Origin: Candidatus Eiseniibacteriota bacterium
GTDB lineage: Bacteria > Eisenbacteria > RBG-16-71-46 > SZUA-252
Assembly: GCA_005893165.1 (NCBI GenBank)
Contig: VBOR01000095.1
Span: 1-41,693 of the forward strand
DNA length: 41,693 bases
Reading direction: 5' to 3'
Positions within the stretch are counted from its first letter, which is position 1. Each line of letters begins with the position of its first letter. Made by a program: the position numbers and the translations under genes. The notes under the pieces were generated by a model. The model was not told where the DNA came from, did no database searches, and was given only the letters and a program-made list of their open reading frames with translations. This document shows positions 33,301 to 41,693 of this stretch, piece by piece.

Positions 33301-34916
33301 TTCCCTGGCTTTCGGCGCCGCTCGTCGCGTTCTGGCTGAGCCGCCCGGTGGTTCCGCGAACGATCGTCCTCAGCGCGCGCGACCGGGAATACCTGCGCGA
33401 GATCGCGCGGCGCACCTGGACGTATTTCGTGGGCTCGATGGACGAGACCGGGCATTGGCTTCCGCCGGACAATATTCAAGAGAAGCCCGCGCGCCTCGTG
33501 GCCGACCGCACGTCGCCGACGAACATCGGCATGGCGCTTCTGGCGATCTTGTCGGCGCACGACCTGGGCTTCATCGATCGCCTCGAGACTCTGGACCGAA
33601 TCGACAAGACCATCACGGCGATCGAGAGCCTCGAGAAGCACGAGGGGCATTTGCTGAACTGGTACGACATCCGGAGCCTGGCGCCGCTTCAGCCGCGCTA
33701 CGTCTCGACGGTGGACAGCGCGAATCTGGCGGGCGCCCTGCTCGCACTCGCAGAAGGATTGCAGCGGCTCGACATCGGGCTCGATCTCTCCGAGGAGGAT
33801 CGCCGCCGTTCTGCCCAGCTGGCCGATCGCGCGCAAGCGATCGCGGACGCGATGAACTTCGCGTTCCTGTACGACCGGGATCGCCGGATTTTCTCCATCG
33901 GGTACCGGCTGGCGGATCAGGAGGGTCCGGGACGGCTCGATTCCTCCTACTACGATCTGCTCGCGTCCGAGGCCCGTCTCGCCAGCTTCGTCGCGATCGC
34001 GAAGGGGGACATCCCCCAGGAGCATTGGTTCCAGCTGGGGCGTGGTCTCGTGAGCGTCGGCGGGGTTCCGACCTTGGTCTCCTGGAGCGGATCGATGTTC
34101 GAGTACCTCATGCCGCTCCTCCTCATGCGGAACTACCCGGACACGCTGCTCCATCGTTCGTGCGGCGCCGCCGTTCGCGCACAGATCGCCCACGGGCGGG
34201 GACACGGCGTGCCCTGGGGAGTTTCCGAATCCGCGTTCAACGTCATGGACCGGCATGGGACGTACCAGTACAAGGCATTCGGCGTTCCCGAGCTCGGTCT
34301 GAAGCGGGGCTTGTCGGAGGATCTGGTGATCGCGCCGTATGCCACCGCCCTCGCGGCGATGGTCGATCCCACCGAGGCCGCGGACAATCTGCGGCGCCTG
34401 GCCAAGGAGGGAGCGGAAGGGGAGTTCGGGTTCTTCGAAGCGCTGGACTACACGCCGCGGGAGACCGAGAAGACCCCGGATCGCGAAGCGCCGGAGGGCC
34501 CGGTGGGTCCCACCCCGGTCGAGGCCTTCTTCGCGCACCACCAGGGTATGATCGTCGTCGCGCTCGCCAATGCGCTCCTGAACGACCGGATGGTGTCGCG
34601 CTTCCATTCCGACGCGCGGATCCAGGCGACCGAGCTTGCGGCAGCTCCTGCCGCGGCCTTTCGGTCACGCGGCAGCGCCAGGACGCGGTCTCGGACCCGG
34701 GCAGCCAGTTCCTGTACCTGCGCGACGTGCGAAGCGGAGCCGTCTGGTCGGCAACGTACCAGCCGATGCGCCGCAACCCGGACGGGTACCGGACGACCTT
34801 CTTCGCCGACAAGGCCACGATCCGGCATCGCGGCGAGGACATCGAGTCGCTGCTCGAGATCGCGGTCTCCACCGAGGACGACGTGGAGGTGCGCCGGCTC
34901 TCGCTCACGAACCTGA
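30378..34916 (+). CDS. Cyclic beta-1,2-glucan synthase, N-terminal part (GT84 + glucoamylase-like), frameshifted
   Basis: The 5' part of a giant NdvB/Cgs-type enzyme; sense coding runs to about residue 1420 (34637) and then out of frame to a stop at 34916. Residues ~25-420 are the N-terminal helical region ([20 protein letters not shown]). After two membrane helices comes the GT84 domain: DADTRLPRD (Asp623, Asp625) and QRRWVRGDW (Gln769-Trp772). More membrane helices follow (~800-980), then a glucoamylase-like domain ([37 protein letters not shown]). The enzyme polymerises UDP-glucose into beta-1,2-glucan at the inner membrane; the second half cyclises or trims it. The likely start is TTG 30378, with GGAGGG 11 nt before; no ATG or GTG exists upstream in frame. 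It is divergent from the Vps62 lipoprotein. Confidence 0.9.
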   Translation: MSARSISEKRSNAGRRRPGPETGPLRGELLSVEHLEERARVLAASYTLARNPRQRPLRFLPRLQENARVLRRSYQILAADVRRGEPVAPAAEWLLDNFHLVETEILEVRKNLPQRYYLDLPKLAVRELAGMARVHAMALEFIRHSDARFDLHRLTRFVSAYQMVAPLTLGELWAWPSMLKLCLIENIRRLTDEIMESRQGEAEADRYFMGFESIGPGEPLPPLPENLTNAFVVHLVQRTRELGPRISELRIELERRLKLVGSSVDDAVRTEHQLQTMGQASMGNSITGLRLVSTTDWNRAIEKVSLMEQVLQRDPAGVYGRMDFRSRDRYRQAVEELSEPTGEAQLRVALRAIESARQGEKRPEDPSGHIGYHLIGPGRRDFEQDVAYVPRLKQRIRRFIFRNNTALYLGSISLFTAAGAAAAVAYAWGQGASASLLAWVGLLALLPASEAASTIVQMGVHRVARPRRLPRVELKNGVPEEARTMVVVPTLLASAASARAQIEHLEVQALGNVDPNLHFALLTDYPDATEAERPQDQDILTASIEGIEALNARYGNGRRDRFYLFHRPRQWNPRQGVWMGWERKRGKIEEFNALLRGATNTSFHIMVGDRSILEKVRYVITLDADTRLPRDAAADLIGIIQHPLNRPHFDPRLRRVTAGYGILQPRVSVTLSSAAGSLFARVYAGHTGVDPYTTAVSDTYQDLYNEGIFTGKGLYVVDTFTAALKGRVPENALLSHDLFEGIYARTALVSDVEVVDDFPSNVLAHARRQRRWVRGDWQILAWLFPWVPTRRGLERNRLPLISRWKILDNLRRSLIAPSTLALLASSWTWLPGSPWAWTLAVIAGMGFPIYKHAWRGLSGPAEHQPFGVFLRDLRDELATAGAQVILQLTLLAYHSYEMIHAITLTLVRLMFTQRKLLEWETAAAAAARSAGLTSREGLRAFANGMWASPAAAIALGAATIAARPSALPAASLLLLPWLSAPLVAFWLSRPVVPRTIVLSARDREYLREIARRTWTYFVGSMDETGHWLPPDNIQEKPARLVADRTSPTNIGMALLAILSAHDLGFIDRLETLDRIDKTITAIESLEKHEGHLLNWYDIRSLAPLQPRYVSTVDSANLAGALLALAEGLQRLDIGLDLSEEDRRRSAQLADRAQAIADAMNFAFLYDRDRRIFSIGYRLADQEGPGRLDSSYYDLLASEARLASFVAIAKGDIPQEHWFQLGRGLVSVGGVPTLVSWSGSMFEYLMPLLLMRNYPDTLLHRSCGAAVRAQIAHGRGHGVPWGVSESAFNVMDRHGTYQYKAFGVPELGLKRGLSEDLVIAPYATALAAMVDPTEAADNLRRLAKEGAEGEFGFFEALDYTPRETEKTPDREAPEGPVGPTPVEAFFAHHQGMIVVALANALLNDRMVSRFHSDARIQATELAAAPAAAFRSRGSARTRSRTRAASSCTCATCEAEPSGRQRTSRCAATRTGTGRPSSPTRPRSGIAARTSSRCSRSRSPPRTTWRCAGSRSRT

Positions 34917-37900
34917 GCCCGTATCAGCGCGAGATCGAGGTCACGAGCTTCGCGGAAGTGGCGCTCTGGCCACCCGCAGAGGACCTGGCCCATCCCGCCT
35001 TCGGGAAGCTCTTCCTCGAGACGGAGTGCCGTCCCGAGACGGCTTCACTCCTCTGCGGACGCCGCAAACGGTCCTCCGACGAGCCCGGAGCGTGGGCCAT
35101 CCACGTGCTCAGCCTGGAGGGGCGTCCCCAGAGTGCCGTGGAGTGGGAGACCGATCGCATGCGGTTCCTCGGGCGCGGCCGCGGACCCGAGGATCCGATC
35201 GCGCTCGACGGGCGGGCCCTGTCGGGGACCGTGGGCGCGACCCTGGATCCGATCCTGAGTCTCCGCCAACGCATCCGGCTCGCTCCGGGCGGGTTCGCGC
35301 GCCTCGCCTTCGCGACCGGCATGGCATCGGATCGGGACGCGGCGATCGCGCTCTGCATGAAATACGCGGACCCGACCTCCGCGCCGCGAACCTTTGCGCT
35401 TGCTGCGACCCAGCTCTCGATCTCGATCCGTCACCTGGGCATCTCGATCGACGAGGCGCAGCTCTACGAGCGGCTCGCCTCGCGCGTCTTCTACACGGAC
35501 CGCTCGCTGGGGGCCCCGCCCGAGGTCCGCCGGAGCAACACCCTCGGCCAATCGGGACTCTGGAGTCACGGCATCTCGGGCGATCTTCCCATCCTGCTCG
35601 TGCGCGTGCTCGAGGGGGACGACCTCTCCCTCGTGCGCCAGGCGCTGCGCGCTCAGGACTACTGGCGGCTGAAGGGGCTGAGCGCCGACGTTGTCATCCT
35701 GAACGAGCATCCCGTGGGCTATCGCAACGAGATCCACGAGCAGCTCAACACCCTGCTCGAGGGAGGACCGTGGGGGGCGTGGAAGGACCGACCCGGCGGC
35801 GCGTTCCTCCTCACCGGCGACGGCATGAGCGAGCCCGACCGCATGCTCCTCTTCGCGGTGGCGCGCGCGGTGGTGAGCGGAGACCAGGGGACGCTGCAGG
35901 AGCAGCTCGATCGCCCTACTCCGGTGCCCGGATGGCCCGCGCCGCTCGAAGTCGAGAAGAGGCTCGCCGGAGCGCCCGAGCCGAATGGGCCGGCCGGCTC
36001 GGCCGACATCGAGGTCCCGGAGCTCAAGCTCTGGAACGGACGCGGCGGATTCACTCCGGACGGGAAGGAGTACGTGATCGTCCTGAAAGGCGAGGACGAG
36101 ACTCCGCTTCCCTGGGCCAACGTGCTCGCCAACCCGCGATTCGGAACGGTCGTCACGGCGGCGGGCCCTTCCTACACGTGGGCCGGGAACAGCAGAGAAA
36201 ACCGCCTCACGCCGTTCGCGAACGATCCCGTGACCGAGGCGACGGGGGAGGCGATCTACCTGCGCGACGATGAATCGGGCGCGGCCTGGGGAGCGACCCC
36301 GGGACCGATGCGCCGCACCGCGGAGAGCGGCCGGTGGATCGTGCGCCACGGCGCGGGCGTGACGCGCTACGTGCACCGCGAACGGGGCATCCGGCACGAG
36401 CTCGCGATCTTCGTGCATCCCTCCGATCCGGTGCGGTTCGCGCTCCTCACGGTGGCGAACCAGAGCGGCCGGCCGCGCCGTCTCAGCGCCTTCGGCTACA
36501 ACGAGTGGAGGCTTTGCCCGCCGCGCGCCGGCGAGGAGCTGCACGTCTGGACCGAATCCGACCCCGATACCTCATCGCTCCTCGCCGAGAATCCCTATAA
36601 CCAGGCGTTCCGGGGGGTCGCCTTTGCCCACGCGGGCCCGCTCGCATCGAGGACCGGGGACCGGATGGAGTTCCTGGGGCGGAACGGCACCCTTGCGCGC
36701 CCGGCGGCGCTCGGCCGCGTCCGTCTGTCCGACACCGTCGGCGCGGGGTACGATCCCTGCGCCGCGCTTCACGTCGCCGTCCCGCTCGCGCACGGGGAGA
36801 CGCGCCAGATGGTCTTCCTCCTGGGCCAGGGCGAGGATCGCGCTCACGCTCTGCGGCTGGTTCGCGCGCACGGCTCGGCCCCGGCTGCCCTGGCGGCGCT
36901 CGGGGAAGTCGAGCGATCCTGGGACCGCCTCCTGGGCGCGGTCGAGGTCCGGACTCCCGACGACTCCTTCGATTTCCTGATGAACCGCTGGCTCCTGAAC
37001 CAGTGCGTCTCCAGCCGCTACTGGGCGCGCACGGCCTACTACCAGCCCGGTGGCGCTTACGGGTTCCGCGACCAGCTCCAGGACGTGATGGCGCTCACGT
37101 TCGCGGCTCCCGATCTCTACCGCGAGCACCTCGTACGCACCGCCGGGCGGCAGTTCCGCGAGGGTGACGTGCAGCACTGGTGGCACGCCCACTCGGGCGC
37201 CGGCGTGCGCACCCGGTGCTCCGACGACCGCTTGTGGCTTCCCCTGGCGGTCGCTCGCTACCTCCATGCGACCGGGGATGCCACGGTTCTCGAGGAACGC
37301 GCGCCTTTCCTCGAGGCCCCGCCGCTCGAGCCCGGCCAGAGCGAGGCCTACGGGCATCCGTCGCTCGCAAGCGAGGACGGCTCGATCTACGAGCATTGCG
37401 TCCGCGCCATCGACCGGAGCCTGACGTCCGGATCGCATGGGTTGCCCCTGATCGGAAGCGGGGACTGGAACGACGGCATGAACCGTGTCGGCGTCCAGGG
37501 AAGGGGAGAAAGCGTCTGGCTGGGCTGGCTCCTCATCGGCGTTCTCAAGGAGTTTTCCGCCCTCGCCGAGACTCGCGGGGATGAGGAGCGCGCCGCGCGC
37601 TACCGGAGTGAGACGGGTCGTCTGGCGGCCGTCATCGAGCAGGCCTGGGACGGAGACTGGTACCGGCGCGGATATTTCGACGACGGCACGCCGCTGGGTT
37701 CCGCGCAGAACGACGAGTGCCGCATCGATTCCATCGCGCAGTCCTGGGCCGTGCTGTCCGGCGCCGCGGCGCCACAGCGGGCGGAGCGCGCCATGGATTC
37801 GGTACGAACCCACCTGATCCGCCGCGATGCTCGCGTCGTCCTCCTCTTGACGCCGCCCTTCGACGCCTCCGCGATGGATCCCGGCTACATCAAGGGTTAC

Positions 37901-38449
37901 CCGCCGGGCGTGCGGGAGAACGGAGGTCAATACACGCATGCGGCCCTCTGGGTCTTGATGGCGGTGTCCCGCCTCGGCAGCGGTGACGAAGCCGTGGAGC
38001 TCTTTCACCTGCTCAATCCCATCAACCACGCGCGCACTCCGGGCGATGTCGGGCGGTACAAAGTGGAACCCTATGTCGTCGCGGCCGACGTCTACGCGCA
38101 TCACGCGCACGCGGGTCGCGGCGGCTGGACCTGGTACACCGGGTCCGCGGCCTGGATGTACCGGGCCGGACTGGAAACGGTTCTCGGGATCCAGCGCCAC
38201 GGAGCCGCGTTCTCCCTGGATCCGTGCGTTCCGTACGCGTGGGCCGGATTCTCTGCGGTGCTGCGAGTCGGGAGCACGCGGTACGAGATCACCGTCAAGA
38301 ACCCCAAGCAGCGCTGCCGCGGGGTCGCCACCGTGGAGCTGGACGGCGTTTCCGTCGACGCATCGGCCATCCCCCTGCGCGATGACGGCAGGGTGCACAC
38401 GGTCCGGGCCGTGATCGGCGATCCGGTCCTGGAAGGAAGCGGCGTCTAG
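34637..38449 (+). CDS. Cyclic beta-1,2-glucan synthase, C-terminal part (GH94), frameshifted
   Basis: The rest of the same gene in a different frame. Sense reading starts near 34637-34664 ([18 protein letters not shown], then [19 protein letters not shown]) and runs about 1,270 residues to TAG at 38447. It has the two N-terminal beta-sandwich units and the (alpha/alpha)6 barrel of GH94 phosphorylases, with [33 protein letters not shown] and the catalytic-acid motif [12 protein letters not shown]94 modules use phosphate and set chain length before ring closure. From family knowledge, about 50 residues normally lie between the QATELLLQER-like end of the previous part and this start. They are missing, so a deletion plus frame change has happened at the junction. 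No good internal start exists for separate translation. Confidence 0.9.
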   Translation, partial: CGSSCRGLSVTRQRQDAVSDPGSQFLYLRDVRSGAVWSATYQPMRRNPDGYRTTFFADKATIRHRGEDIESLLEIAVSTEDDVEVRRLSLTNLSPYQREIEVTSFAEVALWPPAEDLAHPAFGKLFLETECRPETASLLCGRRKRSSDEPGAWAIHVLSLEGRPQSAVEWETDRMRFLGRGRGPEDPIALDGRALSGTVGATLDPILSLRQRIRLAPGGFARLAFATGMASDRDAAIALCMKYADPTSAPRTFALAATQLSISIRHLGISIDEAQLYERLASRVFYTDRSLGAPPEVRRSNTLGQSGLWSHGISGDLPILLVRVLEGDDLSLVRQALRAQDYWRLKGLSADVVILNEHPVGYRNEIHEQLNTLLEGGPWGAWKDRPGGAFLLTGDGMSEPDRMLLFAVARAVVSGDQGTLQEQLDRPTPVPGWPAPLEVEKRLAGAPEPNGPAGSADIEVPELKLWNGRGGFTPDGKEYVIVLKGEDETPLPWANVLANPRFGTVVTAAGPSYTWAGNSRENRLTPFANDPVTEATGEAIYLRDDESGAAWGATPGPMRRTAESGRWIVRHGAGVTRYVHRERGIRHELAIFVHPSDPVRFALLTVANQSGRPRRLSAFGYNEWRLCPPRAGEELHVWTESDPDTSSLLAENPYNQAFRGVAFAHAGPLASRTGDRMEFLGRNGTLARPAALGRVRLSDTVGAGYDPCAALHVAVPLAHGETRQMVFLLGQGEDRAHALRLVRAHGSAPAALAALGEVERSWDRLLGAVEVRTPDDSFDFLMNRWLLNQCVSSRYWARTAYYQPGGAYGFRDQLQDVMALTFAAPDLYREHLVRTAGRQFREGDVQHWWHAHSGAGVRTRCSDDRLWLPLAVARYLHATGDATVLEERAPFLEAPPLEPGQSEAYGHPSLASEDGSIYEHCVRAIDRSLTSGSHGLPLIGSGDWNDGMNRVGVQGRGESVWLGWLLIGVLKEFSALAETRGDEERAARYRSETGRLAAVIEQAWDGDWYRRGYFDDGTPLGSAQNDECRIDSIAQSWAVLSGAAAPQRAERAMDSVRTHLIRRDARVVLLLTPPFDASAMDPGYIKGYPPGVRENGGQYTHAALWVLMAVSRLGSGDEAVELFHLLNPINHARTPGDVGRYKVEPYVVAADVYAHHAHAGRGGWTWYTGSAAWMYRAGLETVLGIQRHGAAFSLDPCVPYAWAGFSAVLRVGSTRYEITVKNPKQRCRGVATVELDGVSVDASAIPLRDDGRVHTVRAVIGDPVLEGSGV

Positions 38450-38748
38450 CCTCGCGCGAGCGTTCCGTCCTAATCATCGCTTAATCCCCGGACGCGGTTC
38501 CCACTCCGAGGAAGCCCCCCTCTCTCGCGGTTCCGCCGCAGATCCACCGAATCTGCAATGCGGTGGAGGCCGTTTCTTTGCATTCTGCGCGAAACTCGAC
38601 CCTCCGGAAGCCCTCCCCATCGCGCCCCAGGCGGAAGTCCAAGCGACCGCCCGCGTAAGAGGGCGTGGCATATCCGATGCTCGTGACCATGGGGCGGAGC
38701 AGCCATAAGTTCACCGGAGGCAGTGACTCAGGAGGAGGTTGGAGCATC
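38450..38748. other. Intergenic region before the pilin gene
   Basis: About 300 bases between the glucan synthase stop and the pilin start. A minus-strand frame (38481-38690, 69 codons from ATG) has coding-like third positions but no ribosome-binding site and no recognisable motif, so I do not call it. AGGAGGAGG-like sequence just before 38749 serves the pilin. No clear promoter is seen. Confidence 0.4.
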
Positions 38749-39153
38749 ATGCTGAACTCGAAGGGTTTCACCCTGATCGAGCTGATGATCGTGGTCGTCA
38801 TCATCGGCATCCTGGCCGCCATCGCGAGTCCGAACTTCATCGCCATGCAGGACCGTGCTCGCGAGGCAAGTGTGAAGGCGAACATGCACAGCTTCCAGCT
38901 CGCGATCGAAGACTTCGCGGTGAAGAACACCGGTACGTATCCGGTGGCCGGGGACAACGCGGCCGTCCTGGCGAATCTGCCGAGCGGCAACTGGCCCAAG
39001 AATCCGTTCACGGGCGCGAATGACGCTTGCACGTGGGCCGCGGATCCGGCGGCGCAGGGCATCTTCGGTGCGAACCCCTGTGCCACGACGGGCTACACGA
39101 TCAAGGGATTCGGCAAGACGGCGCTTCTGACGCTGACGCTGACCAACGGCTAA
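38749..39153 (+). CDS. Type IV pilin / type II secretion pseudopilin (GspG/PilA-like)
   Basis: A 134-residue prepilin. After the short leader MLNSKG comes the processing site G/FTLIELMIVVVIIGILAAI, with the conserved Glu at +5, and a long helix continuing ASVKANMHSFQLAIEDFAVK. The globular part (TYPVAGDNAA, NWPKNPFTGANDACTWAADP) has two Cys and resembles the GspG/PilA class. Prepilin peptidase would cut after Gly6. The ATG at 38749 is fixed by the leader, with GGAGGAGG about 10 nt upstream. The gene stands alone, followed by a strong terminator, so the assembly machinery must be encoded elsewhere. Whether it is a major pilin or a pseudopilin cannot be told. Confidence 0.92.
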   Translation: MLNSKGFTLIELMIVVVIIGILAAIASPNFIAMQDRAREASVKANMHSFQLAIEDFAVKNTGTYPVAGDNAAVLANLPSGNWPKNPFTGANDACTWAADPAAQGIFGANPCATTGYTIKGFGKTALLTLTLTNG

Positions 39154-39171
39154 TCACCGACCGAGTACACT

Positions 39172-39213
39172 GGCGGCAGATCGCGGCTCAACGCGACTGC
39201 CGCCTTCTTCTTT
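39172..39213 (+). terminator. Rho-independent terminator of the pilin gene
   Basis: Stem GGCGGCAG (39172-39179) with CTGCCGCC (39197-39204), continued inward by TCGCG/CGCGA after a one-base bulge, loop GCTCAA, followed by TTCTTCTTT (39205-39213). It lies 18 nt after the pilin stop. This is the most complete terminator in the window. Confidence 0.9.
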
Positions 39214-39328
39214 GGGCCTTCGCCGCAGGAGAGCTGGCATCCGTCCTCCTTCCGCTCGGAACTCGCGCCTTGCCACACCGAGGTGGTTGCCTGGGCGGCG
39301 GTGCCGGAGTAATGTCAGTGGCTTCTCC

Positions 39329-39348
39329 GGCCGGCGGTGCCGCCGGCC
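39329..39348. repeat. Near-palindromic hairpin, inverted copy of the one at 39713
   Basis: GGCCGGCG (39329-39336), loop GTGC, CGCCGGCC (39341-39348). The inner 18 nt are the exact reverse complement of 39713-39730. The pair flanks the small Cys-rich gene at 39411-39695. It may be a REP-like element or a second terminator before that gene. Confidence 0.7.
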
Positions 39349-39410
39349 TTGCTCGGGCGGGCTCGGCCATCGCCCGGCAATAGCCCCATGGTCGAGAAGG
39401 AGGACACATC

Positions 39411-39695
39411 ATGGCGAATCGCTTCAAGCTGGTCCTCGGAATTGCGGCGGCCATCATCGTCCTGGCTCTCGTTGGCGGCACCGCGGGACATCAGGGGATG
39501 AGCACGTCCGCGAAGTCTCCCTATGTCTCCGCGCTCGCCAACGCCTCGGTCGCCACTGCGGATGCCGCACCTCACAGATGCACGAATCGGAGCTGCGGCA
39601 ATCTTCAGGGCATCGTCACTTGCACCGAAGAGGCGGCCGGCACGAACTGCGCTGTCTCCCAGGGGGTTTGCACGCTCACTCCCTGTCGTCATTGA
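39411..39695 (+). CDS. Small secreted six-cysteine protein
   Basis: A 94-residue protein preceded by a strong ribosome-binding site (AAGGAGG, about 8 nt before the ATG). Residues ~7-26 (LVLGIAAAIIVLALVGGTAG) are a signal peptide or membrane anchor. A Ser/Ala-rich spacer (SPYVSALANASVATADAAP) follows, and the last ~40 residues hold six Cys (HRCTNRSCGN, VTCTEE, NCAVSQGVC, TPCRH), suggesting three disulfides. The layout recalls small exported peptides such as the NVEALA type (helix, Ala-rich spacer, Cys-rich tail), but I cannot assign it to that family. It is an isolated gene with its own terminator (39713) and a flanking hairpin (39329). No maturation gene lies beside it. Confidence 0.75.
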   Translation: MANRFKLVLGIAAAIIVLALVGGTAGHQGMSTSAKSPYVSALANASVATADAAPHRCTNRSCGNLQGIVTCTEEAAGTNCAVSQGVCTLTPCRH

Positions 39696-39712
39696 CTTGA
39701 TCTCGGGCGAGG

Positions 39713-39740
39713 GCCGGCGGCACCGCCGGCTCTTCGCTTG
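39713..39740 (+). terminator. Hairpin terminator after the Cys-rich gene
   Basis: GCCGGC (39713-39718) pairs with GCCGGC (39725-39730) around GGCACC, followed by TCTTCGCTTG. It lies 17 nt after the stop at 39695. Its 18-nt core is the reverse complement of the hairpin at 39329-39348. Confidence 0.65.
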
Positions 39741-39771
39741 TCCCCTCATCCGGTCCCTGAGTGGCCGATCC

Positions 39772-41693
39772 ATGCGCTCACTGTCACCCTCGCGCCCCTT
39801 CAGCATCGTCGTAGTCTCCGGCCTCGCGCTCGGGATCTTGTTCCTCATGACGGCGTGCGCCACGGCCCCCAAGCTGCGTTACGTCGTCGCGCCGGCGCCC
39901 GGGAATCCACACCAGCTCGCGATCGCGCTTCGTCTCGACGGCGTTCCCAGGGACTCCCTGGTCCTGCGAGGCCATGCATCGAGCGAAGTCTTCAGGCTCT
40001 CCGATCTCGAGGTGTTGGGTCCGGCGGGTGCCTCCATTCGCGTCGTGGCCGGAGTGGACACCGCGATCGTCGAGGACCGGGTGGTCGACATCCCGCGTCT
40101 CACCCTGCGCGGTCCGCTGCCCTCGTCGCTGCAGCTGAGATATCGGGTCGAGCCGGGGAAGCGCGATGGGGACAGCCACATGGGATTCACCGGCCGGTGC
40201 TTCGGGTACGCCGACAGCGAATTCGCGATGGTGACGGGGCGGGAGCTCTTTCTCCTGCCGGCCGACGCGGACGTCATTCGCCGCATCGAAGTCCGGTTCG
40301 CGCTTCCTCAGGGATGGGACGCGGTCACGCCCTGGACCCAGGAAGGGGACCACTGGATTCCGGGCATTCGGGGAACGCACGTCGCGGAGCACCTGATCTC
40401 GGCCGCGACCGGGCTCGGCCCGTTCCATGAGCGATCCTTTCAGGCTGGAAACACGCGGTTCCGGCTGGCCTTCGAATCGGGGATTCCGCACGACCAGGAA
40501 GAGACCGCCGTCGCTCGCCTGACGCGCGTGGCTCGCTATGTCCACGATCTCTTCGGGCGGGATCTCGGCCCTTCCTATCTCACCATCGTCGTTCCCGAAG
40601 CCCCGACGGGGGATCAGATCTCCGGCGAAGGGTGGGCGACAGGGCAGGGGCAGACGTTCGTGCCGCTCACGGGGAACCGTCTGCACGATTTCGCGGAGGA
40701 GCTGATCTCCGCGTACACGCGTCATGCCCCCTATCGCACCGAAATTCGATCCCCCGAGGAATACTGGCTCGTGGATGGGATCACGAAGCTCTATGCGTGG
40801 CGCGCGGTCGCGGCGGCGGGACTCATCGACGAAGACGATCTGGCCCGGACGTTCGCTGAAAGCTACGTCACGGCCTTCACCGCGGCAGGGGTCGAGCGCA
40901 ATCTGGAGAAGCTTTACGCGACCCCGAACAGTGCCCGGTTGGGGCGCGAGACCCTGGCGCCCTTCGTCCTGCTCCACCTCGATCGCGAGCTCCGTTCCGC
41001 ACATCCCGGCGCGGGAGGGCTCGATGCGATCGTACGGCGCCTCTTCCGGGGCAAGACCGCGCCGTCGCTCTGGTCCTCGCTGCCGGCGCGTCCCGGAGGC
41101 TGGACGGAGTTCCGCGCCTCGTTCGTCCGCGGGAACGTTCTCGCGAACGTGAACAGCTATTTCGAGATGACGCCGACGCATCCTGCGCCGGAGCCGCCTC
41201 GGGGGAAGGAGGTCCGGCACCTGACTCTGGCCTATACCGGCGACAGCTTCGGCTTTCTGGAGAACTGCGGATGCAAGGTGAACCAATCGGGCGGAGTGGC
41301 CCGCCGCTCCACAATCCTGCGTGAGCTGCGGCGGAAAGATCCCGACCTTCTCCTCGTGGACGCCGGCAACGCCTTCATCAAGCCCGACAAGCAGGACGAG
41401 CCCGACTACTTCTCGCGAAGAGAACAAGCGCTCTACCTTCAAACGATGGATTTCATGAGATACGGCGCGGCGGCCATCGGCACGACCGAGCTCTCCTATG
41501 GACTCGATCATTTCCGCGCGATGGGCCGGGGTGTGAGGACTCCCTACCTCGCCGCAAACCTCCTGGCCGAGGGCCGCCCCATCGCGCCCCCCTCCGTCCT
41601 GCTGCACGCGGGCGCCCTTCGAGTCGCCGTGATCGGCCTCTTCGAGCCGCCACGCGGAGGAGCCGCGGAGCCCGCCTTCGAGGCGCACTCCTC
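39772..41693 (+). CDS. Lipoprotein with degenerate M61-like and metallophosphatase-like regions (partial, runs off the right end)
   Basis: At least 640 residues, open to the end of the window. The N-terminus is a lipoprotein signal (GLALGILFLMTAC, Cys29). Residues ~35-460 resemble M61-type peptidases: a beta-rich N-terminal part, then LHDFAEELISAYTRHAPYRT and SPEEYWLVDGITKLYAWRAV. The zinc helix HExxH would fall at AEELI (residues 308-312), so both His are absent. From about residue 480 a 5'-nucleotidase/metallophosphatase-like domain begins (LAYTGDSFGFLENCGC, GGVARRSTILRELR, LLLVDAGNAF). Here too the usual metal ligands look altered: DSFG for DxHG, DAGN for DAGD, GTTELSYG for GNHE. Both parts may be non-catalytic. 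Start ATG 39772 is set by the signal peptide. Domain calls are moderately sure, loss of activity is inference. Confidence 0.75.
   Translation, partial: MRSLSPSRPFSIVVVSGLALGILFLMTACATAPKLRYVVAPAPGNPHQLAIALRLDGVPRDSLVLRGHASSEVFRLSDLEVLGPAGASIRVVAGVDTAIVEDRVVDIPRLTLRGPLPSSLQLRYRVEPGKRDGDSHMGFTGRCFGYADSEFAMVTGRELFLLPADADVIRRIEVRFALPQGWDAVTPWTQEGDHWIPGIRGTHVAEHLISAATGLGPFHERSFQAGNTRFRLAFESGIPHDQEETAVARLTRVARYVHDLFGRDLGPSYLTIVVPEAPTGDQISGEGWATGQGQTFVPLTGNRLHDFAEELISAYTRHAPYRTEIRSPEEYWLVDGITKLYAWRAVAAAGLIDEDDLARTFAESYVTAFTAAGVERNLEKLYATPNSARLGRETLAPFVLLHLDRELRSAHPGAGGLDAIVRRLFRGKTAPSLWSSLPARPGGWTEFRASFVRGNVLANVNSYFEMTPTHPAPEPPRGKEVRHLTLAYTGDSFGFLENCGCKVNQSGGVARRSTILRELRRKDPDLLLVDAGNAFIKPDKQDEPDYFSRREQALYLQTMDFMRYGAAAIGTTELSYGLDHFRAMGRGVRTPYLAANLLAEGRPIAPPSVLLHAGALRVAVIGLFEPPRGGAAEPAFEAHS

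Noticed and set aside
32853..34607. 584-codon minus-strand frame opposite the glucan synthase
   Set aside because: Antisense shadow; the plus strand shows continuous conserved GT84 and glucoamylase-like sequence.
38481..38690. 69-codon minus-strand frame divergent from the pilin gene
   Set aside because: Third positions look coding-like, but in GC-rich DNA that is weak evidence. There is no ribosome-binding site and no motif.

Overview
The window is GC-rich, densely coded chromosomal DNA. I see no rRNA, tRNA, CRISPR array, insertion sequence or phage gene. Several features suggest an uncultured soil or sediment bacterium near the FCB group (for example Candidatus Eisenbacteria or Gemmatimonadota), or an acidobacterium-like lineage. 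These are a secreted protein ending in a FlgD-type Ig/sorting-like domain, two Ser/Thr kinase-FlgO-TPR proteins, several lipoproteins, a lipoprotein with a beta-barrel-like C-terminus, and a GspG/PilA-type pilin. The placement is inference from protein style only.

Layout: 311-2913 (+) holds a DUF1801 protein, an ArnT-like membrane glycosyltransferase and a DinB-like protein. 2964-5900 holds a DUF4382-like lipoprotein (-), an exported coiled-coil protein (+), a small single-span protein (-) and an EXORDIUM-like protein (+). 5937-8090 (+) is a prolyl oligopeptidase. 8134-9920 (-) is an OPT transporter broken by a frameshift. 10010-10657 (+) is a YdjM-like membrane protein.

19546 down to 10680 (-) is the most interesting block. 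It opens with a 56-residue peptide gene at 19376-19546, too short for routine gene finding. The peptide has a helical, charged leader, one Cys, a Gly run and then a Gly-Ser-X repeat tail. Downstream, mostly with 4-nt overlaps or short gaps, lie: a fusion of a PqqD-like peptide-recognition domain, an M50 site-2-type protease and a HlyD-type export adaptor; a ParB-like-motif protein of unknown role; a FemAB-type aminoacyl/acyl transferase; a PIG-L deacetylase; a membrane glycosyltransferase; a small secreted protein; and a rhomboid protease. I read this as a candidate RiPP-like system making, processing and exporting a Gly-Ser repeat peptide. It has no radical SAM, YcaO or lanthionine enzyme, so the modification chemistry, if any, is unknown.

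20330-23201 holds a secreted metzincin-like protein (-) and a secreted LVIVD-repeat protein (+). 23365-28227 has two paralogous kinase-FlgO-TPR proteins flanking a dodecin (-). 28249-30168 (-) is a lipoprotein with a Vps62-like domain and a probable beta-barrel end. 30378-38449 (+) is a very large cyclic beta-1,2-glucan synthase (GT84 + glucoamylase-like + GH94) with a frameshift and a missing block near 34637. 38749-39153 is a type IV/type II pilin. 39411-39695 is a small six-cysteine secreted protein flanked by inverted copies of an 18-nt near-palindrome. 39772 to the window end is a lipoprotein joining a degenerate M61-like region to a degenerate metallophosphatase-like region.

Three genes (OPT transporter, first kinase, glucan synthase) lack internal blocks relative to paralogue or family. 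The sequence alone does not say whether these are real deletions or assembly faults.
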